32,975 nt of DNA from Cloacimonetes bacterium UBA3900 (GTDB lineage Bacteria > Cloacimonadota > Cloacimonadia > Cloacimonadales > Cloacimonadaceae), in contig DGFM01000019.1 of NCBI GenBank assembly GCA_002391675.1, positions 12,106-45,080 of the forward strand. The letters are read 5' to 3'. The number at the start of each line of letters is the position of its first letter. Within the stretch, counting starts at the first letter, position 1. The position numbers were made by a program, and so were the translations under genes. This document shows, one piece after another, positions 9,246 to 16,028 of this stretch. The notes under the pieces were generated by a model, which did not search any database, was not told the origin of the DNA, and saw nothing but the letters and a program-made list of their open reading frames with translations.

Positions 9246-9377
9246 ATGCAGAGATCTGAAAGTGAGCAGATCCGGGAGGGCTCACCGGCATATCTGGCGC
9301 AGATGAAGCAGGATATCATCCAAGCACGCAGGTATTTACCGGCGGATAACTGGTTTGTGCGCCGCGTTGGCAATTGA
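9246..9377 (+). CDS. Possible small protein, 43 aa
   Basis: An ATG-started frame of 43 codons reads MQRSESEQIREGSPAYLAQM and ends DNWFVRRVGN. Codon choice looks like that of real genes in the window and the protein is hydrophilic and helix-prone. An exact TTGACA lies about 50 nt upstream at 9197-9202, followed by TGTATTTG, though at less than ideal spacing. The ribosome-binding site is weak, and the frame is open upstream to a GTG. It could be a small gene or the tail of a decayed one. It is the only coding signal I see between the helicase start (9044) and the lipoprotein stop (9395). Confidence 0.35.
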   Translation: MQRSESEQIREGSPAYLAQMKQDIIQARRYLPADNWFVRRVGN

Positions 9378-9394
9378 AACCTTAAGGGCAATTG

Positions 9395-10402
9395 TCAGCG
9401 GTAATACTCATAGCTTGTGTTGCTGGATTGATTGTGGTCTACTTCACCATCGGCTGTGCAGATCACACTGAGAGGATTGCCTGATTCATCGTAGGTGTAT
9501 TTGAATGTTTCGCGGCGGGTGGTTCCGTCTTCCGCAAAATAAAAGACAGAGGCAACGCAGTGGTCGTTGGCATCGAGGGTGTTGGTTTCTTGGGATATGA
9601 TTGCGCCGGAACCATCGTACAGGGTCCACTCCTTTACAGCACCATTGGGGCTACAGGTAGTGACCTTCTTTTTGTTGAATCTGCTTCCGTCCCAATCAGT
9701 TTCCTCGATAACGATGTGCCGATCAGGGATGTAGGAGTATTTGGTCAGGCTGGCAGACCCATTAGACGAGTTGGTTGCTGTTCTTAAAGCGATGCGTCCT
9801 TTGCTGTCATAGGTTTCCCTGTATTCGTAAGCGGGGAAGTAATCGCTTGGTTCAGTCCGCCATTCCTTGCTGTAGGTTGTATCAGCATATACATAAACGA
9901 ATTGTGATTCGTAAGTGCGCCCTTCACATTCGGTTTTTTCGGTGATTTTAACCGGATAGCCAAGCTCATCGTATTCGTATAGGTAGAGTGTTTGGGAGGA
10001 TTCAGAATCTCCGTCGTAGCCATAATCAATGTTTTGTTCCTTGGAGAGAAAGCCTTGATCGTTGTACCAGTAGTTGGTTTCATAATTCATGAAAGACCTT
10101 CCCCCGGTACGCTGCTTGATTTTACCATCGGGATAATACTCCGTGTAGTAAAAATGAGCGGGCACACCCAGATACTCCGTGGATACGGACTTTACCGGTC
10201 CCTTTAAGTTTTGCATCTCTCTGCTGTTTTTGTAGACAAAGTCATTAGATATTGGTGGCGGGTAGCTTCTTTCTGTGGAGTTTCTGTGAGTGGAGCCTTC
10301 ATCTGCATGGTATAGATTTCCAAGACTGCAACCTAAGCCCGATAGAATTGAGCAAAGAATGAGTAATGACAACAAGCAGGCTGACTTGTACATCATTTTC
10401 AT
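9395..10402 (-). CDS. Lipoprotein with tyrosine-rich YD-like repeats
   Basis: I place the start at the ATG at 10402, five bases after AAGGTGA, giving 335 aa; a GTG nine bases upstream is in frame. The N-terminus is a signal peptide (MKMMYKSACLLSLLILCSI) ending near GLGC, with Cys25 the likely lipidation site, although the lipobox is not canonical because Gly is at -3. The mature part has repeated segments of the form Y-x-Y-D-x-x-G, for example YLYEYDELGYPVKI, YRETYDSKGRIAL and FKYTYDESGNPLSV, spaced about 40-50 residues apart. This is the RHS/YD-repeat style beta structure seen in bacterial surface proteins. No enzyme motif is seen. Exported and probably outer-membrane anchored; function unknown. 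Confidence 0.8.
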   Translation of the reverse strand: MKMMYKSACLLSLLILCSILSGLGCSLGNLYHADEGSTHRNSTERSYPPPISNDFVYKNSREMQNLKGPVKSVSTEYLGVPAHFYYTEYYPDGKIKQRTGGRSFMNYETNYWYNDQGFLSKEQNIDYGYDGDSESSQTLYLYEYDELGYPVKITEKTECEGRTYESQFVYVYADTTYSKEWRTEPSDYFPAYEYRETYDSKGRIALRTATNSSNGSASLTKYSYIPDRHIVIEETDWDGSRFNKKKVTTCSPNGAVKEWTLYDGSGAIISQETNTLDANDHCVASVFYFAEDGTTRRETFKYTYDESGNPLSVICTADGEVDHNQSSNTSYEYYR

Positions 10403-10446
10403 GGTATTCACCTTAGTCTTTCATAACCTTTTTTTGGTGTGCCAAC

Positions 10447-10803
10447 TTAGTCGGCACCTGGAACCAGGGAGTAATCCCCGGTGTAGAACCATTTAGGGCC
10501 GCTGTAAGTCCGTATCCTTCTAAAATACACGTTTTCACTAGATTCATCGCCATTGTGATAATACTTTTTAATCACAACATTACATTCATCACCGTTAATA
10601 CTCCAGCCTACAAGCTCTGTTTTTGCTATCCACATACTCGGCTGCTCGGTTATGAATCGTTCGAATGCCTCAATAGGCACGGATTCTTCAGGAACTTCCA
10701 CTTTTTTGTTTTGTTTCAACAATGCGGAACCTAAATAGCAGAGATAGATCTGCGAGAGCAGGATCAGCACCAAGATAATAATAGGTAACGTTTCGTTTTT
10801 CAT
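10447..10803 (-). CDS. Small membrane-anchored protein of unknown function
   Basis: This 118-aa protein begins at an ATG preceded by AAAGGAG with 5-6 nt spacing; the frame is open upstream to 10869 but that region lacks a start with a ribosome-binding site. Residues about 6-26 (LPIIILVLILLSQIYLCYLG) form one membrane segment, followed by a soluble domain with a stretch ending NVVIKKYYHNGDESSENVYF and RTYSGPKWFYTGDYS. I do not recognise the family. It lies 44 nt upstream of the lipoprotein gene on the same strand and may be cotranscribed with it. Confidence 0.7.
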   Translation of the reverse strand: MKNETLPIIILVLILLSQIYLCYLGSALLKQNKKVEVPEESVPIEAFERFITEQPSMWIAKTELVGWSINGDECNVVIKKYYHNGDESSENVYFRRIRTYSGPKWFYTGDYSLVPGAD

Positions 10804-10863
10804 GTTTTTCTCCTTTGTTTGGAAATTAATGTTGAGTCCCATCGAAAAGGAGTTGCAGAAAAT

Positions 10864-10869
10864 TGTCAA
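10864..10869 (-). promoter_or_regulatory. Candidate -35 box TTGACA
   Basis: CTTGACAATTTT on the minus strand lies about 60 nt before the ATG at 10803. The same 12 bases occur upstream of etfA. At 17-nt spacing the -10 is TTCGAT, a partial match. Confidence 0.4.
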
Positions 10870-11270
10870 GCAGCAAATTGTTGTGGATTGGATTTGCTCG
10901 TTTTGTCTGATTAAAGATTGTGATTACTTCAGGCTTTATGGAAGATGTAAGAATAATAGTTACTCCTGTCCGGCTTCTCCCTTAATACAATAAGCCACTG
11001 ATTTTAGCTTGCGGGAGTAAGTCTAGAATACCAAAGGAGGTGTCAGATCAGAGTTACAGAATGGAGGTGACAATCGGTTCTCCCGCCAGCATTTGTAATT
11101 GTGGAGACACTGTCTCCACAATTTGCATAACAGTTATTGCAACACCTCAGATAGCAGCATAACTCAGCTGTCAGCAGTTGGTTGCAGGCTGCGACTGAAT
11201 GTGGCGGTGCGGCTATTCGCCCGTGTATGGCTGCGTTAAGAATAATTGTTTCTTATGCGCTGCTTCTTTC
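10870..11270. other. Divergent intergenic region without a clear gene
   Basis: This region sits between two divergently transcribed genes. It holds two ribosome-binding-site-like strings (AAAGGAGG at 11033-11040, GGAGGTGA at 11063-11070) without a convincing frame after them, and the 27-bp palindrome listed separately. No tRNA or known RNA was recognised. Confidence 0.5.
11097..11123. repeat. 27-bp perfect palindrome
   Basis: Two 13-bp arms (AATTGTGGAGACA and its exact complement) surround a single C at 11110. No T-tract follows, so it is not a standard terminator. It sits between divergent genes and could be an operator or a small interspersed palindrome. Confidence 0.7.
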
Positions 11271-11300
11271 TTGACAAGAAGGGCCGCCATTTTAGATTTG
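11271..11300 (+). promoter_or_regulatory. Bacteroidetes-type promoter of the gerW-like gene
   Basis: TTG (of an exact TTGACA) at 11271-11273 is followed after exactly 19 nt by TAGATTTG at 11293-11300. This fits TTG-N19-TAnnTTTG, the -33/-7 promoter of Bacteroidetes. The gene start lies 35 nt downstream, with AAGGAGG between. Confidence 0.7.
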
Positions 11301-11335
11301 TGAGACTGTAATGTGAATGCCAAGGAGGTTTTAAG

Positions 11336-11737
11336 ATGAACTTTGCAGAAATTACAAGCAAGATCAAGGCTCTGCTCTCGCAAGCGGGCGGGGTGGAGGT
11401 GGCTTTTGGAGAAGCCAACACTTTTGGTGAAGTCACGGTGATTCCCGTGGCCAAGGTGATGCTTGGTGGCGGTGGCGGTGAGGGCGGCAGTACCAGGCGC
11501 AAAAAAGGCAAAAAGCCGGCGGTCGCCGTGGAAACCGAGCCTACAGAAGAAGGCAAAAAGCCCGAAGATTATGGCGTGGGTTTTGGTGGCGGGGCTACCA
11601 CCATGCCTCTGGGTTTATTTGCGATCAGAAACAACAAGGTGGAGTTTCATCCCGTGGTCACAATCGAGAAAGTGTTTGGTTTTGGCCTGCTGTTCCTGCT
11701 CGCTATCTTTATTTTTGGCCCCAAGAGCAAGAAATGA
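11336..11737 (+). CDS. GerW/YtfJ family protein
   Basis: This 133-aa protein has the layout of the YtfJ/GerW family: an N-terminal stretch with GGVEVAFGEANTFGEVTVIPVAKV, a glycine-rich turn LGGGGGEGG, a charged variable linker, then GVGFGGGATTMPLGLFAI and a final segment VEFHPVVTIEKVFGFGLLFLLAIFIF. The last 20 residues look membrane-associated. In Bacillus GerW is a spore germination protein; in non-spore-formers such as this one the role is unknown. ATG follows AAGGAGG at 7 nt. It lies 60 nt before the lipoate ligase on the same strand and may share its transcript. Confidence 0.85.
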   Translation: MNFAEITSKIKALLSQAGGVEVAFGEANTFGEVTVIPVAKVMLGGGGGEGGSTRRKKGKKPAVAVETEPTEEGKKPEDYGVGFGGGATTMPLGLFAIRNNKVEFHPVVTIEKVFGFGLLFLLAIFIFGPKSKK

Positions 11738-11797
11738 CTTGACTGGGAGCTGGAGCGGCGGAAAGTTGGAACTAAGGAGTTTAATAAAAAACAAGAG

Positions 11798-12778
11798 ATG
11801 CTATTCATCGTAAGTAAAAGTAACTATGCACCCTTCAACATAGCCACAGAGGAATACATCCTCCGCAATATCGCCGAGGATGTATTCCTGATTTATATCA
11901 ATGCGCCTTCCATCATCATCGGCAAGCATCAGAACACGCTTTCTGAGATCAACAGCGAATATGTAAACGAGCACCGGATCCCCGTGGTGAGACGGCTGAC
12001 GGGCGGCGGAGCGGTGTTTCATGATCTGGGCAACCTAAATTTCAGCTTTATCGTGACGGATGAGAAGGAAAAGGCGATCTCATTCCAGAAGTATACGGCG
12101 CCGATCTTGGATGTGCTCAACTCCCTGGGCGTGAAGGCCTATCTGGAGGGGCGCAACGATCTGCTGATCGACGGGATGAAGTTTTCCGGCAATGCCAAGG
12201 CGGTGGTGATGGGACGCGTGATCCAGCACGGGACGGTGATGTTTGACAGCAAGATAGAGGAGCTGAGCAAGGCTTTGAAGGCCAATCCGCTCAAGTTTAA
12301 GGATAAGGCAGTGAAATCCGTGCGCTCCCGCGTTACCACCGTGAATCAGCACCTGGATGAACCGGTGCAAATGGAAGAGTTTATCGCACTGCTGCAAAAG
12401 AGGGTGAAGCAACAATATCCGGACTTGCAGGAATACAGCTTCAGCGAGGCAGAGACGCAGGGCATCCAAAAGCTGTGCGATGAAAAATATGACCAATGGA
12501 GCTGGAACTATTCACAGTCGCCGCCCTATTCCAACCATAGAGGAATGCGCAGCAAGGCGGGCACCATCGAGGTTTACTTTGAAGTGAAGAAGGGCAAGAT
12601 CGAGGGGATACGCTTCTTTGGTGATTACTTTGGTCAGGAAGATTCATCTGAATTGGAGGCAAAACTGACGGGTGTGGAGCATAATGAGGAGACGCTGCGG
12701 AAATTGCTGGGCGAGCTCAAAGTGGAGCGCTATTTTGGAGATGTGGATGCGGAAGAGCTGCTGGGGATGATGTTTTAG
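11798..12778 (+). CDS. lplA: Lipoate-protein ligase A
   Basis: This 326-aa protein attaches free lipoate to apo-proteins through a lipoyl-AMP intermediate. The family signatures are present: RRLTGGGAVFHD at 65-76 with GNLNFSF after it, the catalytic lysine Lys128 in KFSGNA, and GTIEVYFEVKKGKIEGIRFFGDYF in the C-terminal accessory domain. The length fits the two-domain bacterial LplA. Likely targets are glycine cleavage H protein or 2-oxoacid dehydrogenase E2, not in this window. The ATG at 11798 has AAGGAG rather far upstream (about 20 nt). No terminator with a T-tract follows; the first structure after it is a GC-rich hairpin. Confidence 0.94.
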   Translation: MLFIVSKSNYAPFNIATEEYILRNIAEDVFLIYINAPSIIIGKHQNTLSEINSEYVNEHRIPVVRRLTGGGAVFHDLGNLNFSFIVTDEKEKAISFQKYTAPILDVLNSLGVKAYLEGRNDLLIDGMKFSGNAKAVVMGRVIQHGTVMFDSKIEELSKALKANPLKFKDKAVKSVRSRVTTVNQHLDEPVQMEEFIALLQKRVKQQYPDLQEYSFSEAETQGIQKLCDEKYDQWSWNYSQSPPYSNHRGMRSKAGTIEVYFEVKKGKIEGIRFFGDYFGQEDSSELEAKLTGVEHNEETLRKLLGELKVERYFGDVDAEELLGMMF

Positions 12779-12794
12779 ATTTTTCCACGGACGG

Positions 12795-12811
12795 GGACGG
12801 CTGCGCCGTCC
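12795..12811. repeat. Hairpin, 7-bp arms around TGC loop
   Basis: GGACGGC-TGC-GCCGTCC is a perfect stem with a three-base loop. The 5' flank TTCCACGGA and the 3' flank AGTTGTGAG recur at the other hairpins nearby. Confidence 0.7.
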
Positions 12812-12832
12812 AGTTGTGAGTTGTGAGTAGTG

Positions 12833-12995
12833 AGTTGTGAGTGCTGGCGCAAGTTACGAGATGCGAATGCTTTATCCTTCAATTCGCACATTTTATAGCT
12901 GTTTTCTTTTCCCACGAATTAACACAAATAAAGGAGCCGGTTGTGAGGTAGCCGGAGCTTGCCAAAGCGCCGCAATCAAGCGCAGCTTGATGTTT
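12833..12995 (+). repeat. 163-bp direct repeat, copy 1
   Basis: It matches 13081-13243 with 7 differences in 163 positions and no gaps, offset 248 bp. It ends in a hairpin ATCAAGC-GCA-GCTTGAT (12975-12991) followed by GTTT. No coding pattern is preserved. Confidence 0.9.
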
Positions 12996-13013
12996 AATCT
13001 TTCCACGGATGTG

Positions 13014-13028
13014 GCCAACTGCGTTGGC
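13014..13028. repeat. Hairpin, 6-bp arms around TGC loop
   Basis: GCCAAC-TGC-GTTGGC. Its 5' flank CCACGGATGTGG resembles CCACGGACGGGG before the hairpin at 12795, but the arms differ completely while pairing is kept. Confidence 0.7.
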
Positions 13029-13043
13029 AAGAGGGAGAGAGGG

Positions 13044-13058
13044 GCGAGCTGCGCTCGC
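13044..13058. repeat. Hairpin, 6-bp arms around TGC loop
   Basis: GCGAGC-TGC-GCTCGC. Its 3' flank AGTTGTCAG resembles the AGTTGTGAG that follows the hairpin at 12795. Confidence 0.7.
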
Positions 13059-13080
13059 AGTTGTCAGCGAGTGAGTTGTG

Positions 13081-13243
13081 AGTTGTGAGTGCTGGCGCAA
13101 GTAACAAGATACGAATGCTTTATCCTTCTATCCGCACTTTTTATAGGTGTTTTCTTTTCCCACGAATTAACACAAATAAAGGAGCCGGTTGTGAGGTAGC
13201 CGGAGCTTGCCAAAGCGCCGCAATCAAGCGCAGCTTGATGTTT
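13081..13243 (+). repeat. 163-bp direct repeat, copy 2
   Basis: Second copy of the unit at 12833-12995, same orientation. The terminal hairpin ATCAAGC-GCA-GCTTGAT is identical (13223-13239) and is followed by five T. The first third of the unit carries all 7 differences; the last 95 bases are identical. Confidence 0.9.
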
Positions 13244-13424
13244 TTCACAGCCTGTCACTGCCTTAATCTCTACCACAAAATACATCCAGCTCTGCCACCA
13301 GCACGGCTCCAAGGATGCGTATATTTTGGAGTGTGGAGTTAGGCCGGGATGGAGCTGCTTATTTTCAACTGCAGCAAAGCTGCATGCGGCGCTACGGCAA
13401 GCGACCATACTCCCCATTCACCGC
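13244..13424. other. Gene-free spacer after the ABC transporter stop
   Basis: About 180 bp with no supported gene. It holds a hairpin TGCAGC-AAA-GCTGCA (13370-13384) without a T-tract, a possible weak end of the minus-strand ABC transporter transcript. Confidence 0.4.
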
Positions 13425-15158
13425 TCACTCAGCATCCGCCGCCACCTTTATCAGGTCCCGATAATCCTCATTATTGGCCATCAGATTCTCATGCTGATCC
13501 TGGATCACGGTTCCCTCACTCACAAAGAGCACTTCGTCATAGCGAGTGATCTCACCCAAATCGTGGGTGATAGTCAGCGAGAGGCGATTGGCCACCACTT
13601 CCTGCATGAGGTCGTCTATCTTCACCCTCAGTTCTGCATCCAGCCCCGTCTTTCCTTCATCCACCAGGATCATCTGATACTGTTGTTTCAGCAGCAATCG
13701 CAGCAGGCAGACCATGCGCTTTTCGCCACCGGAAAGCTCCTTGCCTTCCTGGGGGTTGGTCTTGATGCCATCGGCAAAGCGTTCAAAGAAAGCAGCAAAG
13801 CCTTGCTCCTCGATCAGCTTATCCAAGTCCTGCTGAAGTTCGGTATCACCCAGGAGGATGTTGTCTTCAATGGTGCCGCGGAAGATGTAAGAATCCTGCA
13901 GCAAAACAAAGCAGTTCTTTTTCCACCAATCTTCGGCTATATCGGTGGTTTTGGTGCCGTTGATCAGGATGCTGCCTTCGTTGGGATGCATGATGCCGTT
14001 TAAGAGATCGAAGAGGGTGGACTTGCCGGAGCCCGTCCGGCCCACCAGGACGTATTTCTTGTTGTCGGATAGATTCAGGGAATGAATGCCGAGCTCGAAT
14101 TTGGACTCAGGATAGGCAAACTTCACATCTCTGAACTCGACATTCAGCGAGGGCAAATCCGCCGGTTGCTGCCGGGGACTGTCCACTTCGATCGCAAGCA
14201 ATTCTGCTATACGGTCCATGGCTGGGATCCTCCTGTGGTAGTCGTCGCTGATGGCGATGCAGATGGAATTGAGGTTGGTTATTATGGAGGAGGATACATA
14301 GAAGACGGCAAACAGCGTTCCCAGGCTCAGCTGTCCCCTGATGACTCCGTAAACGCCAACCGAGAAGAGGATTACATACACTCCCCGATCAAAAAAGTCG
14401 TAAAGGGAATACAGCACATTCTTTGCTCTGCCCGTCTTCACACCTGTGATGCTGACTTCCTGGCTGGATTTGCTGATGTTTTTCATGAGGAAACTCTCCA
14501 TCCGTCTCGACTTCACTTCCTTCAAGCGATGGAGGGGCGAATAGGAATCGTCATACCAGGTCTCGACCTTTTCATCGTGCTCACGATCGTATTTCTCTAC
14601 GTTTTGCACGCTTTTTCTGATCAGCAGATAATACACCGGCAACACCACAATCACGCCCAGGATGCCCCAGCCAAACAGGATATACATGACGATGAGATCG
14701 ACAATAAACCGGATCAGCAGTGAAATCATTCTGGTGGTGCCGTATACGATAGCACCCTGGAGATGGTAGCTGTCTGTGCTCATCAATTTGATCAAATCCG
14801 ATGAGCTTCTTTTGCCGGAAATATGGTAGGGGAGTTTGACAATTGCTCGATATACTTCGGTTCCCATGGCGGAATATGCCCACCAATCGAAAGTTGTTAA
14901 AACCTTCTCCCTCCAAAAGTTGACGAGGACTTCAAGGATTATCAGCACGACATACAGGATCACAAAAGCTAACAGCTCAGCTCCGGGCAAGCTTCCCAGC
15001 CCGTCAACTACGGTTCTGTAAATAAAAGGGATGGGTGCAGAAAGCAGAGCTGCAAGCAGCGCCAGAAGCGTGATCTGCAGGAACTCTTTGCAGAAACGAT
15101 GCTTGATAAACCAAATAACAAGAGCTCTGTGGCTCATCTTTTTTGTCTTTGCCGACAT
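13425..15158 (-). CDS. ABC exporter half-transporter (fused permease and ATPase)
   Basis: This 577-aa protein has an N-terminal membrane domain with several hydrophobic segments over residues 20-300 and a C-terminal ATPase. Visible are Walker A GRTGSGKST at 373-381 (Lys379), signature LSGGEK, Walker B MILVDEG, and the switch His in TITHD. The usual DEATSALD after Walker B reads DEGKTGLD, so the catalytic Glu is kept but the D-loop context is divergent. The family exports lipids, peptides or drugs and works as a homo- or heterodimer; no partner half is adjacent, which suggests a homodimer. I chose the ATG at 15158 because GAGGAGGT lies 6 nt before it; the frame is open further to a TTG at 15215. 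Substrate cannot be told from the sequence. Confidence 0.92.
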   Translation of the reverse strand: MSAKTKKMSHRALVIWFIKHRFCKEFLQITLLALLAALLSAPIPFIYRTVVDGLGSLPGAELLAFVILYVVLIILEVLVNFWREKVLTTFDWWAYSAMGTEVYRAIVKLPYHISGKRSSSDLIKLMSTDSYHLQGAIVYGTTRMISLLIRFIVDLIVMYILFGWGILGVIVVLPVYYLLIRKSVQNVEKYDREHDEKVETWYDDSYSPLHRLKEVKSRRMESFLMKNISKSSQEVSITGVKTGRAKNVLYSLYDFFDRGVYVILFSVGVYGVIRGQLSLGTLFAVFYVSSSIITNLNSICIAISDDYHRRIPAMDRIAELLAIEVDSPRQQPADLPSLNVEFRDVKFAYPESKFELGIHSLNLSDNKKYVLVGRTGSGKSTLFDLLNGIMHPNEGSILINGTKTTDIAEDWWKKNCFVLLQDSYIFRGTIEDNILLGDTELQQDLDKLIEEQGFAAFFERFADGIKTNPQEGKELSGGEKRMVCLLRLLLKQQYQMILVDEGKTGLDAELRVKIDDLMQEVVANRLSLTITHDLGEITRYDEVLFVSEGTVIQDQHENLMANNEDYRDLIKVAADAE

Positions 15159-15313
15159 GGTGTTACCTCCTCGGATAATATCCTGGTGAAACTTACGAAA
15201 TCTGAAACGAAGCAAAATACCCCGGGCACAGCTTGCGCCGAGAGTGGGAGTTCTGAGCCCTGAAGCAGGCTGGTAGCGAGTGGTAAGGCCACTATTAACA
15301 TAAAGATACGCAT
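15134..15313 (-). CDS. Possible 59-aa small ORF or leader peptide ahead of the ABC exporter
   Basis: An ATG at 15313 follows AGGAG with 6-nt spacing. The frame reads MRIFMLIVALPLATSLLQGS, resembling a signal peptide with a possible AQA cleavage site near residue 28, and ends 22 nt inside the ABC transporter frame. Since its stop lies past the exporter ribosome-binding site, translation of one could affect the other. The C-terminal half looks random, so it may be fortuitous. Confidence 0.3.
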   Translation of the reverse strand: MRIFMLIVALPLATSLLQGSELPLSAQAVPGVFCFVSDFVSFTRILSEEVTPCRQRQKR

Positions 15314-15442
15314 AATATACTCCTATGGATATAAATGCGGTTTGCAGATTCGGGTTGAATCGCTATTGCAGGTGTTTGTTTTTGATAGATTCAGCTACTA
15401 ACGGGAGCTACGCAGCCGTTTGGAGACGGTGCAGCCCCGCCT

Positions 15443-15488
15443 TTTGAGTGTCATGACTCAAAGCACGCCATACAACGATCTATCGTTG
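15443..15488. repeat. Two adjacent hairpins in the intergenic region
   Basis: TTTGAGT-GTCATG-ACTCAAA (15443-15462) is followed by CAACGA-TCTA-TCGTTG (15473-15488). Stems are perfect. No T-tract is next to either; role unknown. Confidence 0.55.
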
Positions 15489-15690
15489 GTTGCTCATTTT
15501 AGCACCATCCCGCTTGACAATGGAGGCAAAAAGAGCCTCTCTCTGGGCCGGGGCGGCTCAGAAGACTGTCATGTTTCGTGCGGGCCTTTATGTTAATATT
15601 CATCATGGAGCAAATAATATTGAGGGGTCATTTGTTGTCAAGCAAGAATATCACTTGCCGGGAAAAGGGGCTTGGGAGGGAGTGTTTTGT

Positions 15691-15735
15691 GGTCGCTTCG
15701 GCGAGCGACCCTACAGCGGCGGTGTGGCAACCGCC
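15691..15735. repeat. Two tandem hairpins sharing a loop and flank, with different arms
   Basis: On the plus strand GGTCGCT-TCGGCG-AGCGACC (15691-15710) and GGCGGT-GTGGCA-ACCGCC (15718-15735). Both loops are six bases with GGC at the same place, and on the minus strand both units are preceded by CTGTA. The arms have no similarity but pair perfectly. Confidence 0.65.
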
Positions 15736-15840
15736 CGTACAGAAGCAGGTGCAGACGATTACCCGAAGAACGCCTACTGTTTTAGTGGGCATTCTCTGGC
15801 TCGTTCCGGCATCTGAAACAGCAGGGGTTTTTGAAAAATT

Positions 15841-15853
15841 TGCCCTCAGGGCA
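15841..15853 (-). terminator. Weak terminator-like hairpin
   Basis: TGCCC-TCA-GGGCA is followed on the minus strand by AAATTTTT. A related sequence with GCCCTTAAGGGG lies at 16061-16073 between similar T/A-rich flanks, where the plus strand also has CCCT...AGGG followed by six T. Confidence 0.3.
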
Positions 15854-15885
15854 GGTTTTGCGAAAACAAATCCGCCTTCTAAAAC

Positions 15886-16028
15886 GTTGATTTCATGCGG
15901 CCTCCCTTAGGGGCTCCTGTGGGTCTCCTTTGGGATCCACAAGTAACCCACAGAAAACCCAAGAGTTACGCAAGTGAGCGCCGAGGAGATCCGAAGGTGG
16001 GGCGAACCCGGTCAAAAGTCAAAGGTTG
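15886..16028 (+). repeat. 143-bp interspersed repeat, copy 1
   Basis: It matches the reverse complement of 32833-32975 with about 13 differences and no gaps; the first 85 bases differ at only 2 sites. It contains a hairpin of 10 pairs, TGTGGGTCTC-CTTT-GGGATCCACA (15918-15941, two G-T pairs), and the inverted pair GTAAC ... GTTAC after it. Read on the minus strand it ends with AGGGAGG and ATG. The match may extend past the window edge in the other copy. Confidence 0.92.

Larger units (their letters stand above)
15628..15896 (-). pseudogene. Possible frameshifted ORF downstream of the 143-bp repeat
   Basis: In the minus direction the repeat at 15886-16028 ends with AGGGAGG and then an ATG at 15896, which stops after MKSTF. 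One extra base in the TTTT run would join it to an 85-codon open frame that continues VLEGGFVFAKPALRANFSKT and ends with a TGA at 15628-15630. The other copy of the repeat leads into MKS with a synonymous Ser codon before the window ends. This may be a decayed small gene, but part of the frame runs through two palindromes, so chance openness is also possible. Confidence 0.3.

Noticed and set aside
10802..10993. Cys-rich plus-strand ORF of 54-63 aa
   Set aside because: It lies across the promoter and leader of the minus-strand gene at 10803 and has no convincing ribosome-binding site.
11061..11162. 33-codon ORF through the 27-bp palindrome
   Set aside because: The nearest ribosome-binding site is about 20 nt away and the frame is mostly the palindrome.
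12879..13417. Two minus-strand ORFs (12879-13100 and 13064-13417) that share an identical peptide around KHQAALDCGALASSGY
   Set aside because: The shared part is only the translation of the 163-bp DNA repeat, and they have no ribosome-binding site.
12779..13424. CRISPR array
   Set aside because: Only two copies of a 163-bp unit plus unrelated hairpins; no short regularly spaced repeats and no cas genes.
15490..15910. Overlapping plus-strand ORFs of about 110 aa in the hairpin-rich zone
   Set aside because: They run through palindromes and the interspersed repeat, have no ribosome-binding site and look random.
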